DNA of 64,000 bases from Alkalibacillus almallahensis. Lineage in GTDB: Bacteria > Bacillota > Bacilli > Bacillales > Alkalibacillaceae. This document shows positions 17,841 through 27,224 of the stretch, piece by piece. The notes beneath the pieces are model-generated. The model was given only the letters and a program-made list of their open reading frames with translations. It searched no databases and was not told the origin of the DNA. The position numbers and the translations under genes are program-made. Where the stretch lies: contig NZ_JAASRU010000001.1 of the NCBI RefSeq assembly GCF_011761495.1, positions 124,001 to 188,000 on the forward strand, written 5' to 3'. Numbering within the stretch: position 1 is the stretch's first letter; each line of letters starts with the position of its first letter.

Positions 17841-17899
17841 ATAAGGAAATGCGACAATACATATTAATTCGAAAATTTAAAAGGAAAGGTGGGGGTCGA

Positions 17900-18280
17900 T
17901 TGAGTTTATTTGGTCAAACGATTAGTAACTTAGAGCAAGGACTTAATTATTCTTCAGCTAGGAATCAAACTATTGGGAATAATATTGCAAATGTTGATAC
18001 CCCGGGTTACAAAGCTAAACATGTAAATTTTAAGGATCATTTAAATGCTGCAAGTTTTGAAGCAAAACGTACTGAGCAACAACATATTCCTTTTTCTGAT
18101 CAGGAATCATCATTTAATGTGACTTCTAGACAAAATACGACATATAACCATAATGGAAACAGTGTCGATATTGATAAAGAAATGAATGAATTAGCACAAA
18201 ATCAACTGTATTATGAAGCGCTAACTGAACGAATTAACGGTAAATTCAGTTCACTTAAGTCCGTCGTAGGAGGTAGATAA
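17900..18280 (+). CDS. flgB: Flagellar basal-body rod protein FlgB
   Basis: A 126-residue proximal rod protein exported through the flagellar gate and placed on the MS-ring with FlgC, FliE and the distal rod. The N-terminal rod signature is NIANVDTPGYKAKHVNFK (about residues 30-47). I chose TTG 17900 (MSLFGQTISNLEQGL), which matches other FlgB starts and follows AAAGGTGGGGG; the frame is open further upstream but without a better site. It is the first gene of the long fla/che operon. Confidence 0.95.
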   Translation: MSLFGQTISNLEQGLNYSSARNQTIGNNIANVDTPGYKAKHVNFKDHLNAASFEAKRTEQQHIPFSDQESSFNVTSRQNTTYNHNGNSVDIDKEMNELAQNQLYYEALTERINGKFSSLKSVVGGR

Positions 18281-18283
18281 ATC

Positions 18284-18739
18284 ATGAGTATTTTTTCAGG
18301 TATGAATACGAACGCAAGTGCTTTAACAGCTAATCGTTTTAAAATGGATGTTGTATCGTCAAATATTGCCAATGCTGATACAACTCGTGCTGAAATGAAT
18401 GAAGATGGTGAATGGGAACCGTATCGTCGTAAAATTGTTTCCCAGGAATCGAGAGGTGCGAGTTTTGACTCATTCTTACAAAAATCATTAAACCGAAGTG
18501 ACAACCCTGGTGGAGGGGTCCGTATTAATTCGGTTGAGGAAGACCCATCTCCTTTTCAACAAGTTTATAATCCATCACATCCTGATGCGAATGAAGAAGG
18601 TTATGTTCAAAAACCTAATGTTAACCCATTAGAAGAAATGCTTGAGCTCATGTCGACATCCCGTCAGTACGAAGCAAATGTAACGGCATTAAATGCATCA
18701 AAAGGGATGATGATGAAATCGTTAGAGATCGGAAGGTAA
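18284..18739 (+). CDS. flgC: Flagellar basal-body rod protein FlgC
   Basis: A 151-residue proximal rod protein. It begins MSIFSGMNTNASALTANRFK and contains VVSSNIANADTTR, the rod-family signature, and a C-terminal heptad-rich helix with LELMSTSRQYEANVTALNASK typical of axial proteins. It starts three bases after flgB, with GTAGGAGG as its ribosome-binding site, and is followed by fliE. Confidence 0.97.
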   Translation: MSIFSGMNTNASALTANRFKMDVVSSNIANADTTRAEMNEDGEWEPYRRKIVSQESRGASFDSFLQKSLNRSDNPGGGVRINSVEEDPSPFQQVYNPSHPDANEEGYVQKPNVNPLEEMLELMSTSRQYEANVTALNASKGMMMKSLEIGR

Positions 18740-18749
18740 GGTGATTTAA

Positions 18750-19067
18750 ATGAAACCGATAGATCCACAATTTTTCACCCAAGCAACTGGTGAGATGGCT
18801 AAGCAACAAACTCAACAAAATAACACAGTTAGTGCAAGTGATGTTCAACAAAACTTTGCCAAAGAGTTGAAGAACGCGATTAATCAAGTGAATGAAACAC
18901 AACAAGCATCTAATCAGCAAACAAATGCTCTTGTGAATGGTGAAGCTGATAATTTACATAATGTTATGATCGCGGCGGAAAAAGCTAGTGTAACTTTGCA
19001 AACAGCTACTGAAGTACAAAACAAGGCTGTAGAAGCTTATAACAAAGTCATGCGTATGCAACTATAA
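18750..19067 (+). CDS. fliE: Flagellar hook-basal body protein FliE
   Basis: A 105-residue adapter between the MS-ring and the rod. The conserved C-terminal part is visible: NVMIAAEKASVTLQTATEVQ and VEAYNKVMRMQL. The N-terminal half is Gln-rich. It lies ten bases after flgC, after AAGGTGA. Confidence 0.95.
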   Translation: MKPIDPQFFTQATGEMAKQQTQQNNTVSASDVQQNFAKELKNAINQVNETQQASNQQTNALVNGEADNLHNVMIAAEKASVTLQTATEVQNKAVEAYNKVMRMQL

Positions 19068-19110
19068 AATAACCAATTGATGAAGATTTTCTGAGAGTCG
19101 GAGGACTACA

Positions 19111-20694
19111 ATGAACGAAACAATAAAGACATATAGAAATAAAGTAACAGAGTTTTGGAAAACAAGAACAACTCCTCAGAAATCACTCATCCTTGCAGGT
19201 ACTTTGGGGATTATTGTACTGATCATTTCTTTGACCCTATTTGCAAGTTCACCGAATATGGTTCCTCTATACAGCAATTTAACGGTAGAGGAAGCTGGGA
19301 GTTTGCGAGAAGAATTACAATCTCAAGGCGTACCACATGAACTAGAGGATGGAGGGACAACAATCCTTGTCCCTGAAGAACAATCTGATGAGTTGGTTGT
19401 TGATTTAGCAGCCCAAGGGATTCCAGACAGTGGAAATATTGACTACTCATTTTTTAGTGATAATGTCTCTTGGGGTATGACTGATGAAGAAAGACAGATT
19501 ATCGAACGTGATGCTTTACAAACAGAGTTATCCAATTTGATCACGAGTATTTCAGGTATTTCAGAGGCGAATGTATTAATTAATGAAGCTGAAGAATCTG
19601 TCTTTGTTGCAGATCAAACAGGTGAAGCATCAGCCTCAGTAACGATTAATACAGGCTACGGAAACTCATTTGATCAAAGTCAAGTGCAAAGTTTGTATCA
19701 CATGGTTTCAAAAGCTGTACCAAACCTTAAACCTGAAAACATTGCTATTATGGATCAAAATTTTAACTATTATGACTTAGAAGGTTCTGGAACTGGTACT
19801 GGTAGTACATATGCTGAAAATCAACAAATTAAAGATAATATTGAACAAGATATTCAACGTGAAGTCCAGAAAATGCTAGGGACGATGATGGGACAAAACA
19901 AAGTCGTTGTTTCTGTTACTTCTGATATAGATTTCTCTCAAGAGAACACAGTCGAGCAACTGGTCGAACCAGTTGATATGGAAACAATGGAAGGACTACC
20001 TGTCAGTGTTGAACGTGTAACCGAAACTTATACGGGTTATGACGGAGGAAACATGGTTGATGGTGAAGGTGATATACCTGAATTACCCGCTGTTACAGAA
20101 GACGGAGAAGAAGTTTCAGAGTATGAGAATGTTAAAGAAACAATTAATAATGAGTTCAATCGTGTCCGTAATGAGATTGTAGAGAGCCCTTATGAAATAC
20201 GAGATTTAGGTATTCAAGTGGCAGTTGATAATACTATTGAGAATGAAACAGGGGAAACGGTGCAATTAACTGAAGAAGAACAAGTGGCTGTTGAAGAAGA
20301 TGTTCAATCGATTCTATCAACAGTTGTTGAAACATCGATCCCAGGTGAAGAAGAAACGTTTGACCCAGCAGACAAATATTCAATTGTATTTCAAGAATTT
20401 TCTGGTGCACCTGAATTTGAATCAGGTGGCGCAGGGATTCCAACTTGGATGTATATAGCTGGAGCTTTATTGATTTTAGCTGTTGTTATTCTACTATTCA
20501 TTCTACTAAGAAGACGCAATCAAAACGAAGAAGTCGATGAAGTTGTTGAACAACGAGTCACCCAAGAAGAACGAGATTATACACTAGAACGAGAAGAAAC
20601 AGAATCTGATGTTAGACGAAAACAACTTGAACAAATGGCGAAAGATAAACCAGAAGATTTCGCTAAGTTACTTCGCTCATGGATTGATGATTAA
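19111..20694 (+). CDS. fliF: Flagellar MS-ring protein FliF
   Basis: A 527-residue membrane protein that forms the MS-ring base of the flagellum around the export gate. Membrane helices lie at about residues 22-44 and 443-466, with a large external region between them holding the ring-building motifs (VPLYSNLTVEEAGSL; QREVQKMLGTMMGQNKVVVSV). The C-terminal cytoplasmic tail binds FliG. The external region is strongly acidic, as expected of a halophile. GTCGGAGG precedes the ATG. It is followed by fliG. Confidence 0.97.
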   Translation: MNETIKTYRNKVTEFWKTRTTPQKSLILAGTLGIIVLIISLTLFASSPNMVPLYSNLTVEEAGSLREELQSQGVPHELEDGGTTILVPEEQSDELVVDLAAQGIPDSGNIDYSFFSDNVSWGMTDEERQIIERDALQTELSNLITSISGISEANVLINEAEESVFVADQTGEASASVTINTGYGNSFDQSQVQSLYHMVSKAVPNLKPENIAIMDQNFNYYDLEGSGTGTGSTYAENQQIKDNIEQDIQREVQKMLGTMMGQNKVVVSVTSDIDFSQENTVEQLVEPVDMETMEGLPVSVERVTETYTGYDGGNMVDGEGDIPELPAVTEDGEEVSEYENVKETINNEFNRVRNEIVESPYEIRDLGIQVAVDNTIENETGETVQLTEEEQVAVEEDVQSILSTVVETSIPGEEETFDPADKYSIVFQEFSGAPEFESGGAGIPTWMYIAGALLILAVVILLFILLRRRNQNEEVDEVVEQRVTQEERDYTLEREETESDVRRKQLEQMAKDKPEDFAKLLRSWIDD

Positions 20695-20712
20695 AGGGGG
20701 AGTAGGCGTCAT

Positions 20713-21726
20713 ATGACTGCTCAGAAGAAAGATTTATCTGGAAAACAAAAAGCGGCAGCACTCCTCATTTCTTTAGGGCCAGATGTGTCTGCAGAGGTTT
20801 ATAAACATTTAACTGAAGAAGAAATTGAGCAATTAACCCTCGAAATTTCATCTGTAAAGAAAGTGGATTCAGAACAAAAAGACGACATTATGGATGAATT
20901 TCATCAAATAGCTGTCGCTCAAGATTACATTGCTCAAGGCGGAATTAACTACGCAAAGACCGTACTCGAAAAGGCATTAGGAGATGATAAAGCTGGTAAG
21001 ATTATCGATCGTTTGACCACTTCACTTCAAGTCAAACCATTTGATTTTGCACGTAAAGCAGATGCTGGTCAAATCTATAACTTTATTCAAAATGAACATC
21101 CTCAAACAATTGCTTTAGTCTTATCGTATTTAGATGCTGAACAATCATCCCAAATTTTATCAAATTTACCTGAGGAATCTCAGTCAGATATAGCAAGACG
21201 AATAGCTGTCATGCAATCAACATCTCCTGAAATTGTTAATGAGGTTGAACATTTACTCGAGAAAAAACTATCCACGACAGTAACAGATGATTATGCTGAA
21301 GCAGGTGGAATTGAGTCTATTGTCAACATTTTAAATAGCGTTGATCGTACAACGGAACGTACGATTTTAGATGACTTAGAAGTACAAGATCCTGAGTTAG
21401 CAGAAGATATTAAGAAACGTATGTTTGTATTTGAAGATATTGTGACCCTAGACAATCGTGCTATTCAGCGTGTAATTCGCGATACTGAGAATGAAGACTT
21501 AATGTTATCACTCAAAGTGGCAAGTGATGAAGTTAAAGAAACATTATTTAATAATATGTCTAATCGAATGGCTGAAACGATGAAAGAAGAAATTGAAATC
21601 ATGGGTCCTGTTCGATTGAAGGATGTGGAAGAGGCTCAAACACGTATCGTTGGTACGATCCGCCGCTTAGAGGAGATGGGTGAGATCGTTATCGCACGTG
21701 GTGGAGGTGACGATATCATTGTCTAA
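20713..21726 (+). CDS. fliG: Flagellar motor switch protein FliG
   Basis: A 337-residue C-ring protein that couples stator force to rotation and sets direction. The N-terminal FliF-binding domain begins SGKQKAAALLISLGPDVSAE, the middle domain holds the EHPQ motif in FIQNEHPQTIALVLSYL, and the C-terminal domain holds the charged torque helix (TLDNRAIQRVIRDTENEDL). A GGAGGTGA inside its last codons serves fliH, which overlaps it by eight bases. Confidence 0.97.
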   Translation: MTAQKKDLSGKQKAAALLISLGPDVSAEVYKHLTEEEIEQLTLEISSVKKVDSEQKDDIMDEFHQIAVAQDYIAQGGINYAKTVLEKALGDDKAGKIIDRLTTSLQVKPFDFARKADAGQIYNFIQNEHPQTIALVLSYLDAEQSSQILSNLPEESQSDIARRIAVMQSTSPEIVNEVEHLLEKKLSTTVTDDYAEAGGIESIVNILNSVDRTTERTILDDLEVQDPELAEDIKKRMFVFEDIVTLDNRAIQRVIRDTENEDLMLSLKVASDEVKETLFNNMSNRMAETMKEEIEIMGPVRLKDVEEAQTRIVGTIRRLEEMGEIVIARGGGDDIIV

Positions 21727-22471
21727 TCTTTACCGTTCTTCAAAGAGTAATGAACATAAAACGATTCAATTAAAACCCGTTCAGGTTCAACAAGAACCTG
21801 AAATACATAATGATGATCATGAAGTTGATACAGAAGCGATTCTTAATGAAAAATTAGCAGAAGCAGAAAAAAAACTAGCAGATGCGAAACAACAAGCGGA
21901 ACAGATAATTAACGACGCCTATAGTCAAGTCAATCAAGAACGAGAGCAATTCGAACAGGAGAAACAAACAGCTTATAAACAGGCTCATGACCAAGGCTAT
22001 CAAGAAGGGTTTCAAAAAGGTGAAAAGCAAGGTGAAGCTCAATATAATGAATTAATTGATAAAACAAATTCTGTTATAGAAAAGGCGAACCTTGATTATC
22101 ACGAACATATTAAATCTGCAGAAGATACAATTTTATTGATTGCCATGAAAGCTTCAGAAAAAATTGTTCACCAACATTTGCAAGAAGACGAATCAAGGTT
22201 GATGCCAATTATTCAAGAGGCAATAGAAGAAGTATCAGACCAGCCAGAAATTAAAGTATATGTCCATGTAAACCAATATCAAATGGTGTTAGATTATAAA
22301 GCATCACTACAAGCAATGCTTAATAATTATTCAACTCTATCGATCTATCCTAAAAAATCTATTAAAGACTTTGGTTGTGTTATTGAAACTGAGCAAGGTC
22401 AAATTGATACATCGATTGATACTCAACTCAATGAGTTAAAACGGACTTTACTTAATGAAGTGGAGAGATAA
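21719..22471 (+). CDS. fliH: Flagellar export ATPase regulator FliH
   Basis: A 250-residue peripheral stalk protein that binds FliI and FliN/FliY and resembles ATP-synthase b/delta. It has a long Glu/Gln-rich coiled coil (about residues 40-120) with GxxxG-like steps in QGYQEGFQKGEKQGEAQ, and a delta-like C-terminal domain. I chose TTG 21719 because a perfect GGAGGTGA (21703-21710) lies eight bases upstream; the longer open frame reaching 21680 would overlap fliG by 47 bases without support. Confidence 0.92.
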   Translation: MSNLYRSSKSNEHKTIQLKPVQVQQEPEIHNDDHEVDTEAILNEKLAEAEKKLADAKQQAEQIINDAYSQVNQEREQFEQEKQTAYKQAHDQGYQEGFQKGEKQGEAQYNELIDKTNSVIEKANLDYHEHIKSAEDTILLIAMKASEKIVHQHLQEDESRLMPIIQEAIEEVSDQPEIKVYVHVNQYQMVLDYKASLQAMLNNYSTLSIYPKKSIKDFGCVIETEQGQIDTSIDTQLNELKRTLLNEVER

Positions 22472-22478
22472 TCTTACT

Positions 22479-23798
22479 ATGGTCGTTGAAAGTATCTTAA
22501 ATCAAATTGAACAAACTAACACAGTTAAACGATATGGAAGAGTGAACAGAAGTGTTGGTCTGCTGATCGAATCGAAAGGACCTGAGACAAATATTGGTGA
22601 TGTTTGTTTTATCTATACTGGTCAGCAAGGTGATGCAATCAAGGCTGAAGTAGTAGGATTTCAAGATCAGAATGTCTTACTTATGCCATATGAGCAAACG
22701 AATAAAATCGGGCCTGATAGTTTAGTAGAATCCACCCATCGTACACCTCATATTCAAGTAGGAGAAGAATTGATAGGTAGAGTATTAAACGGATTAGGTG
22801 AACCAATAGATGAACAACCTTTATCAGGTAATCTTACATCATTTGATATAGAACAGAAACCACCTAACCCTCTTTCTAGAACGCCAATTGACCAGGTTGT
22901 ATCAACTGGGATTAAAGCCATTGATAGTTGCTTAACTGTAGGAAAAGGGCAACGTATAGGTATTTTTGCAGGTAGTGGTGTTGGTAAGAGTACCTTGCTT
23001 GGAATGTTAGCTAAAAATAGTGACGCAGAAATTAATGTGTTTGCTTTATTAGGCGAACGTGGTCGTGAGGTACGAGAGTTCATTGAACATGACTTAGGAC
23101 CTGAAGGATTAAAGCGATCGATTGTTGTTGTCGCCACTTCAGATCAGCCGGCGTTACAACGTATTAAGGGTGCTAGTACTGCTACAGCTATTGCTGAATA
23201 CTTTCGTGACCAGGGCTATCATGTCAACTTGATGATGGACTCGATTACACGAATTGCGATGGCACAACGTGAACTTGGGTTAGCTAGTGGCGAACCACCT
23301 ACAACAAAAGGGTATACGCCAAGTGTTTTTGCTTTACTTCCACAACTATTAGAACGTACAGGGCCTGATCAACGAGGAAGTATCACAGCCTTCTATACTG
23401 TTTTAGTCGATGGAGATGATTTAGATGAACCTATTTCTGATGCTGTAAGAGGACTGTTAGATGGTCATCTAGTCTTAGACCGTCAGCTTGCTGAACAAGG
23501 ACAATATCCGGCGATTAATATTATGAAATCAATAAGTCGACTCATGTCTAAAATCGTTAATCAAGAGCACCAACAGCTTGCTCACCGTGTTAAATCATTA
23601 TTAGCTACATACGAAGAAAATCGTGAACTGATTCAAATAGGTGCCTATAAAAAAGGATCATCATCGGAAGTGGATGAAGCTATCTTTTATTACCCAAGAA
23701 TTATGAAGTTTCTATCCCAATCAATGAATGAAGCAGTAACGGCTGAAGAAAGTTATCAACAATTACAAAATCTATTTAAAAATGGTGATAATTCATGA
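22479..23798 (+). CDS. fliI: Flagellar export ATPase FliI
   Basis: A 439-residue ATPase of the F1-beta type that energises substrate release for flagellar export. Walker A is GIFAGSGVGKSTLLG; Walker B lies in NLMMDSITRIAMAQRE, and the family motif GEPPTTKGYTPSVFALLP is present. ATG 22479 follows GGAGAG; an earlier in-frame ATG at 22455 has no ribosome-binding site and overlaps fliH. It overlaps fliJ by four bases. Confidence 0.97.
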   Translation: MVVESILNQIEQTNTVKRYGRVNRSVGLLIESKGPETNIGDVCFIYTGQQGDAIKAEVVGFQDQNVLLMPYEQTNKIGPDSLVESTHRTPHIQVGEELIGRVLNGLGEPIDEQPLSGNLTSFDIEQKPPNPLSRTPIDQVVSTGIKAIDSCLTVGKGQRIGIFAGSGVGKSTLLGMLAKNSDAEINVFALLGERGREVREFIEHDLGPEGLKRSIVVVATSDQPALQRIKGASTATAIAEYFRDQGYHVNLMMDSITRIAMAQRELGLASGEPPTTKGYTPSVFALLPQLLERTGPDQRGSITAFYTVLVDGDDLDEPISDAVRGLLDGHLVLDRQLAEQGQYPAINIMKSISRLMSKIVNQEHQQLAHRVKSLLATYEENRELIQIGAYKKGSSSEVDEAIFYYPRIMKFLSQSMNEAVTAEESYQQLQNLFKNGDNS

Positions 23799-24235
23799 AT
23801 GATCTAAATACGTTTCAAAAACTTTATCAAGTTCGTGAACAAGAATTAGATGATGCACGATCGAATTATAACCGCGCTGTAGATCACTTTGAGACTGAAG
23901 CTAATAAGTTGTATGAATTACTCAAATCTAAAGAAGGTTTAGAAAAACAATTAGATAATCAGATGACATCAGGAATAAAAGTCGACTGGATGACGAGTTA
24001 TTATAATTATTTCAATTTAATTCAAGACCAAGAAAGTGATCTTCAGAAGAAAGTTCACCAAGCAAGGTTGAACATGTATAAGAAACAGGATGCTGTACAG
24101 GCTGCTCATCAAGAATTAAAGAAAATTAATAAAATCATAGATAATAAAAAAGAAAAACAAAACCAATTAAATAAACAAGCAGAGTCAGAATTCTTAGATG
24201 AAATTGCAGTACAGCATTATTCTAGAGCGAAATAA
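23795..24235 (+). CDS. fliJ: Flagellar export protein FliJ
   Basis: A 146-residue, almost entirely coiled-coil protein that forms the central stalk of the export ATPase and escorts chaperones. It begins MNDLNTFQKLYQVREQELD and consists of two long charged helices. It overlaps fliI by four bases and precedes the MotE-like gene, the usual order in Bacillus. Sequence conservation in this family is low, so position carries much of the assignment. Confidence 0.9.
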   Translation: MNDLNTFQKLYQVREQELDDARSNYNRAVDHFETEANKLYELLKSKEGLEKQLDNQMTSGIKVDWMTSYYNYFNLIQDQESDLQKKVHQARLNMYKKQDAVQAAHQELKKINKIIDNKKEKQNQLNKQAESEFLDEIAVQHYSRAK

Positions 24236-24246
24236 AAGGTGATCGT

Positions 24247-24831
24247 ATGGCTATGGATCAAAATAAAGAAACAAATACAAGTAAATTTCAATGGTTTCTA
24301 TTTGTTATTATTATTCCCGTTATCTTTGCGATAACCTTGGTCTTAATTATTTCAACATTTGCAGGTGTTAATCCGATTGAAAAAGCTCAAGAGTATGGTA
24401 GTCAAATGCCGGTTGTTGGTTCTTTTGTTTCAACGCCTGAAGAAGAAACACAAGAACAACAGCTTGCTAATCATGAAGCAACTATTCAAGATCAAAAGGC
24501 GACTATTGATGAGTTAGAAGCAACGATTAATACAAAAGATCAAGAAATAGAAGAATTGTCTAATGAAATTAATCAGTTAACGGAGCAATTAGAATCTCAA
24601 GAGGAAACACAAGCAAGTCGAGAAGAATCAATATCACAATTGGCGCGTTCTTTTACTGAGATGAATGAGGAAAATGCAGCAAGTGTTATGGCCAATATGG
24701 AACAATCGGTTGTACTTGATATTTTAGAAGGCATGAATGATGGCGAGCGCGGAACAATTCTCGCAGAGATGGACGCAGAATTAGCAGCGACCCTGTCTAA
24801 TGCACTAGTCCAAAGATCAAATGGTGAATAA
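24247..24831 (+). CDS. ylxF: MotE-family protein (YlxF)
   Basis: A 194-residue single-pass membrane protein. The membrane helix is at about residues 16-38 (FLFVIIIPVIFAITLVLII). A long coiled coil follows (about 70-125), then a C-terminal MgtE-N-like module (MEQSVVLDILEGMNDGERG). In B. subtilis the gene in this place, ylxF, is of unknown function; in alphaproteobacteria MotE is a MotC chaperone. The localisation with an outer coiled coil suggests a scaffold or chaperone for a flagellar part, which is inference. Confidence 0.85.
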   Translation: MAMDQNKETNTSKFQWFLFVIIIPVIFAITLVLIISTFAGVNPIEKAQEYGSQMPVVGSFVSTPEEETQEQQLANHEATIQDQKATIDELEATINTKDQEIEELSNEINQLTEQLESQEETQASREESISQLARSFTEMNEENAASVMANMEQSVVLDILEGMNDGERGTILAEMDAELAATLSNALVQRSNGE

Positions 24832-24863
24832 TTAATTTTAACCTTTTGAAAGGGGGTGAAAAA

Positions 24864-26390
24864 ATGAATGGACTCGTAGCTATGATGCCAACAGCTCAAA
24901 GCCAACCAATAATGAATAATGCTAATGTAAAATCTCCGAGTGGACAAGGATTTAAAAATGCTTATGATAGTGCATCAAGCAGACATAGTTCTCAAAGCAT
25001 TGAACAAAAAAATCAGACAATGTCTGAAAGTGAAGTTAAATCAATTGTTGAGAAGGTTCAAGAAGAATTACAATCCGAAGATGGTGATATCACTAAGGTA
25101 GTTGAAAGTCTTTCTGATGAAGACACAACAAAGTTATTGAACACAATCAATCAGCTTATGGGTCAATCTAATTCCTTTATGAATCAACTAAACGTTGATG
25201 ATTTAAATGCTTTAGGAAAGCTACTATTAGAAACACATAATCAGATGACGAATCTTGATCCTAGTAATCAATCACAATCATTAGGAAAACTATTAGATTC
25301 ATTAAAACAATTACAGTCAAAATCAGATGTTGACTTAAGTCAATTAAGTAAAAAAGACCTGTCAAATTTAATTGAATCAACCGATAATCTAAGCTTAGAG
25401 CAATTAGGTCTATCACTAGAGAAATTTAAATCCTTGGTAAGTGAGCTTGATCAGGTGAATTTGGAATCTTTAAATGAGGATTCGCTTCAACAAATCCTTG
25501 AATCCATACAACAACAGGAAGTCAGTCAGCTATTGATGAATGCTCCAGCTATTAACCTACAACAAATTGATTCTTTAACGACTGGCAATCAAAATCAAGT
25601 ACAACAAACGGAACAAGCATTAGCTCGTGTGATCGCATCATTATTTGGCCAACAACAGAATATGACGTTTAATCAACAGTCAGGATCATCTAATAAATGG
25701 CAGCAATTATTACAGCAATTACAACAACAAATTAATCAACAAAACTTGAATCAACCATCGGTACAACACAGACAAGATGTTGCAGCGATTCGTCAGTCAC
25801 TTACACAATTATTAAATAATCAAACAAGTGACCAATCCATGTCAGCTGCACGTTTAGATCAATTATTTGGCGATCAAAATCAAATGTCTAAATTAGAACA
25901 GTTTACGATTCATTTAGCGCGTGCAAATGGTCAGCAATCGACGAGTAATATGAGTAGCCAGCAACAGATGATTGAGCAGTTACAAAGAATTATTCAATCT
26001 TCTAATTTTGGTAGAGCTAATGGGGCACAAAATTTAACGATCCAATTGAAACCTGCAAACTTAGGCCAAATGACCTTGCAATTTATGCAAATAGATGGTC
26101 AAATGGGCGTTAAAATCTCTGTGATGTCACAAGCAGCTCGCGAAATGTTAGAAAGTAACATCAACCAATTGCGACATATGTTCCAACCCAACCAAGTGGT
26201 AATCGAACAACGAAGTGTTGATCAAGCTAATACTGATTTCACGAAACAACATATGAATGACGAACAGGCTGAACAAGAAGAACAGGAAGGACAACTGTTT
26301 GAAGAAGACCAGTTAGGTGACATAGAGGAAGAAGAAATAGAACAACCTCTGTCATTCCAAGACTTTTTAGTCAGTGAGGAGGTGGAATAA
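24864..26390 (+). CDS. fliK: Flagellar hook-length control protein FliK
   Basis: A 508-residue exported ruler that measures the hook and switches FlhB from hook to filament export. The N-terminal two thirds are Gln/Ser/Asn-rich with leucine-rich helices. The C-terminal hook domain shows LTIQLKPANLGQMTLQFMQ and GVKISVMSQAAREMLESNIN (about residues 390-435). The tail is very acidic. ATG 24864 follows AAGGGGGTGA; a TTG at 24846 is less likely. It overlaps flgD by one base. Confidence 0.95.
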   Translation: MNGLVAMMPTAQSQPIMNNANVKSPSGQGFKNAYDSASSRHSSQSIEQKNQTMSESEVKSIVEKVQEELQSEDGDITKVVESLSDEDTTKLLNTINQLMGQSNSFMNQLNVDDLNALGKLLLETHNQMTNLDPSNQSQSLGKLLDSLKQLQSKSDVDLSQLSKKDLSNLIESTDNLSLEQLGLSLEKFKSLVSELDQVNLESLNEDSLQQILESIQQQEVSQLLMNAPAINLQQIDSLTTGNQNQVQQTEQALARVIASLFGQQQNMTFNQQSGSSNKWQQLLQQLQQQINQQNLNQPSVQHRQDVAAIRQSLTQLLNNQTSDQSMSAARLDQLFGDQNQMSKLEQFTIHLARANGQQSTSNMSSQQQMIEQLQRIIQSSNFGRANGAQNLTIQLKPANLGQMTLQFMQIDGQMGVKISVMSQAAREMLESNINQLRHMFQPNQVVIEQRSVDQANTDFTKQHMNDEQAEQEEQEGQLFEEDQLGDIEEEEIEQPLSFQDFLVSEEVE

Positions 26391-26854
26391 TGAAAATTGA
26401 TGAATCTTTAATGCTACAATCCCAAAATCAGCAACCCATTAAGCAAGAAGGTAAGCAAGATTTAGGGCGAGACGCATTCTTAGAAATTTTAATGACACAA
26501 TTAAAAAACCAAAACCCATTAGATCCAATGAAGGATAAAGACTTCGTAGCACAAATGGCAACCTTTACTGAGTTGGAACAATCAACAAAGATGGCAGATA
26601 GTATTGAACAAATGACTCAAAACCAAGGTTACTCAGACTTCTTACAGATGTCTAATTTAATTGGTCAATCTGTCCATTATGAAACAACGAATGATGAAGG
26701 GAATGTTGTCGAACAGTCTGATGTCGTTCAATCGGTTAGAAAAGGTGAGAGTGGTTTAGCGTTAACACTTGAAAATGGTGATGAGGTTAGTGCTTCACAA
26801 ATCATTCAAATTGGTCAATCCAACCAAGGAAGTGATGGTGGCACCAATGAATAA
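26390..26854 (+). CDS. flgD: Flagellar hook-cap (scaffold) protein FlgD
   Basis: A 154-residue protein that caps the growing hook and promotes FlgE assembly. The conserved core is LGRDAFLEILMTQLKNQNP, then LDPMKDKDFVAQMATFTELEQ (from about residue 24). The protein is short, as in B. subtilis, lacking the long C-terminal domains of proteobacterial FlgD. GAGGAGGTGGA precedes the ATG; its end overlaps the next gene by eight bases. Confidence 0.95.
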   Translation: MKIDESLMLQSQNQQPIKQEGKQDLGRDAFLEILMTQLKNQNPLDPMKDKDFVAQMATFTELEQSTKMADSIEQMTQNQGYSDFLQMSNLIGQSVHYETTNDEGNVVEQSDVVQSVRKGESGLALTLENGDEVSASQIIQIGQSNQGSDGGTNE

Positions 26855-27224
26855 GATCAATCAAGTTTATCATCAACAGCCATTACCTTTACCAAACAAA
26901 ACGAAAACAGAACCATCACAAAATCAATCATTTAAGTCAGTTTTACAACAAGTTGCCGATGAAGGAGTTAAGGTCAGTAAACATGCTCAAAAGCGTTTGG
27001 ATGAACGTGGGATTCATATTAGTGATCAACAATGGTCACAAATAGAATCAAAAATGAACGAAGCCAAACAGAAAGGGATTACTGAATCAGCCATTGTTAT
27101 GCGCGATTCTGTGTTAGTTGCAAGTACAAAAAATGACACGATTGTCACTGCAATGGACCGATCTGAAGCTTCGAATCAATTACTGACGAATATTAATGGA
27201 ACAATTATTTTGAATGAAGATTAA
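26847..27224 (+). CDS. Conserved flagellar operon protein (FlgD-FlgE interval)
   Basis: A 125-residue protein of the family described as flagellar operon protein TIGR02530, found between flgD and flgE in many Firmicutes. After a Pro/Gln-rich N-terminus it shows SKHAQKRLDERGIHISDQQW and a C-terminal beta strand region with AIVMRDSVLVAST and IVTAMDRSEA. I chose ATG 26847 (MNKINQVYHQ), which overlaps flgD by eight bases; the frame is open further upstream. It is probably an exported or export-associated factor for hook assembly, which is inference. Confidence 0.85.
   Translation: MNKINQVYHQQPLPLPNKTKTEPSQNQSFKSVLQQVADEGVKVSKHAQKRLDERGIHISDQQWSQIESKMNEAKQKGITESAIVMRDSVLVASTKNDTIVTAMDRSEASNQLLTNINGTIILNED

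Noticed and set aside
17725-17899. SigD-type promoter for the fla/che operon
   Set aside because: I looked for a TAAA / GCCGATAT pair at the right spacing on the + strand and found none.
21680-21726. A 47-base fliG-fliH overlap suggesting frameshift
   Set aside because: A perfect GGAGGTGA at 21703-21710 places the fliH start at TTG 21719, leaving a normal 8-base overlap.
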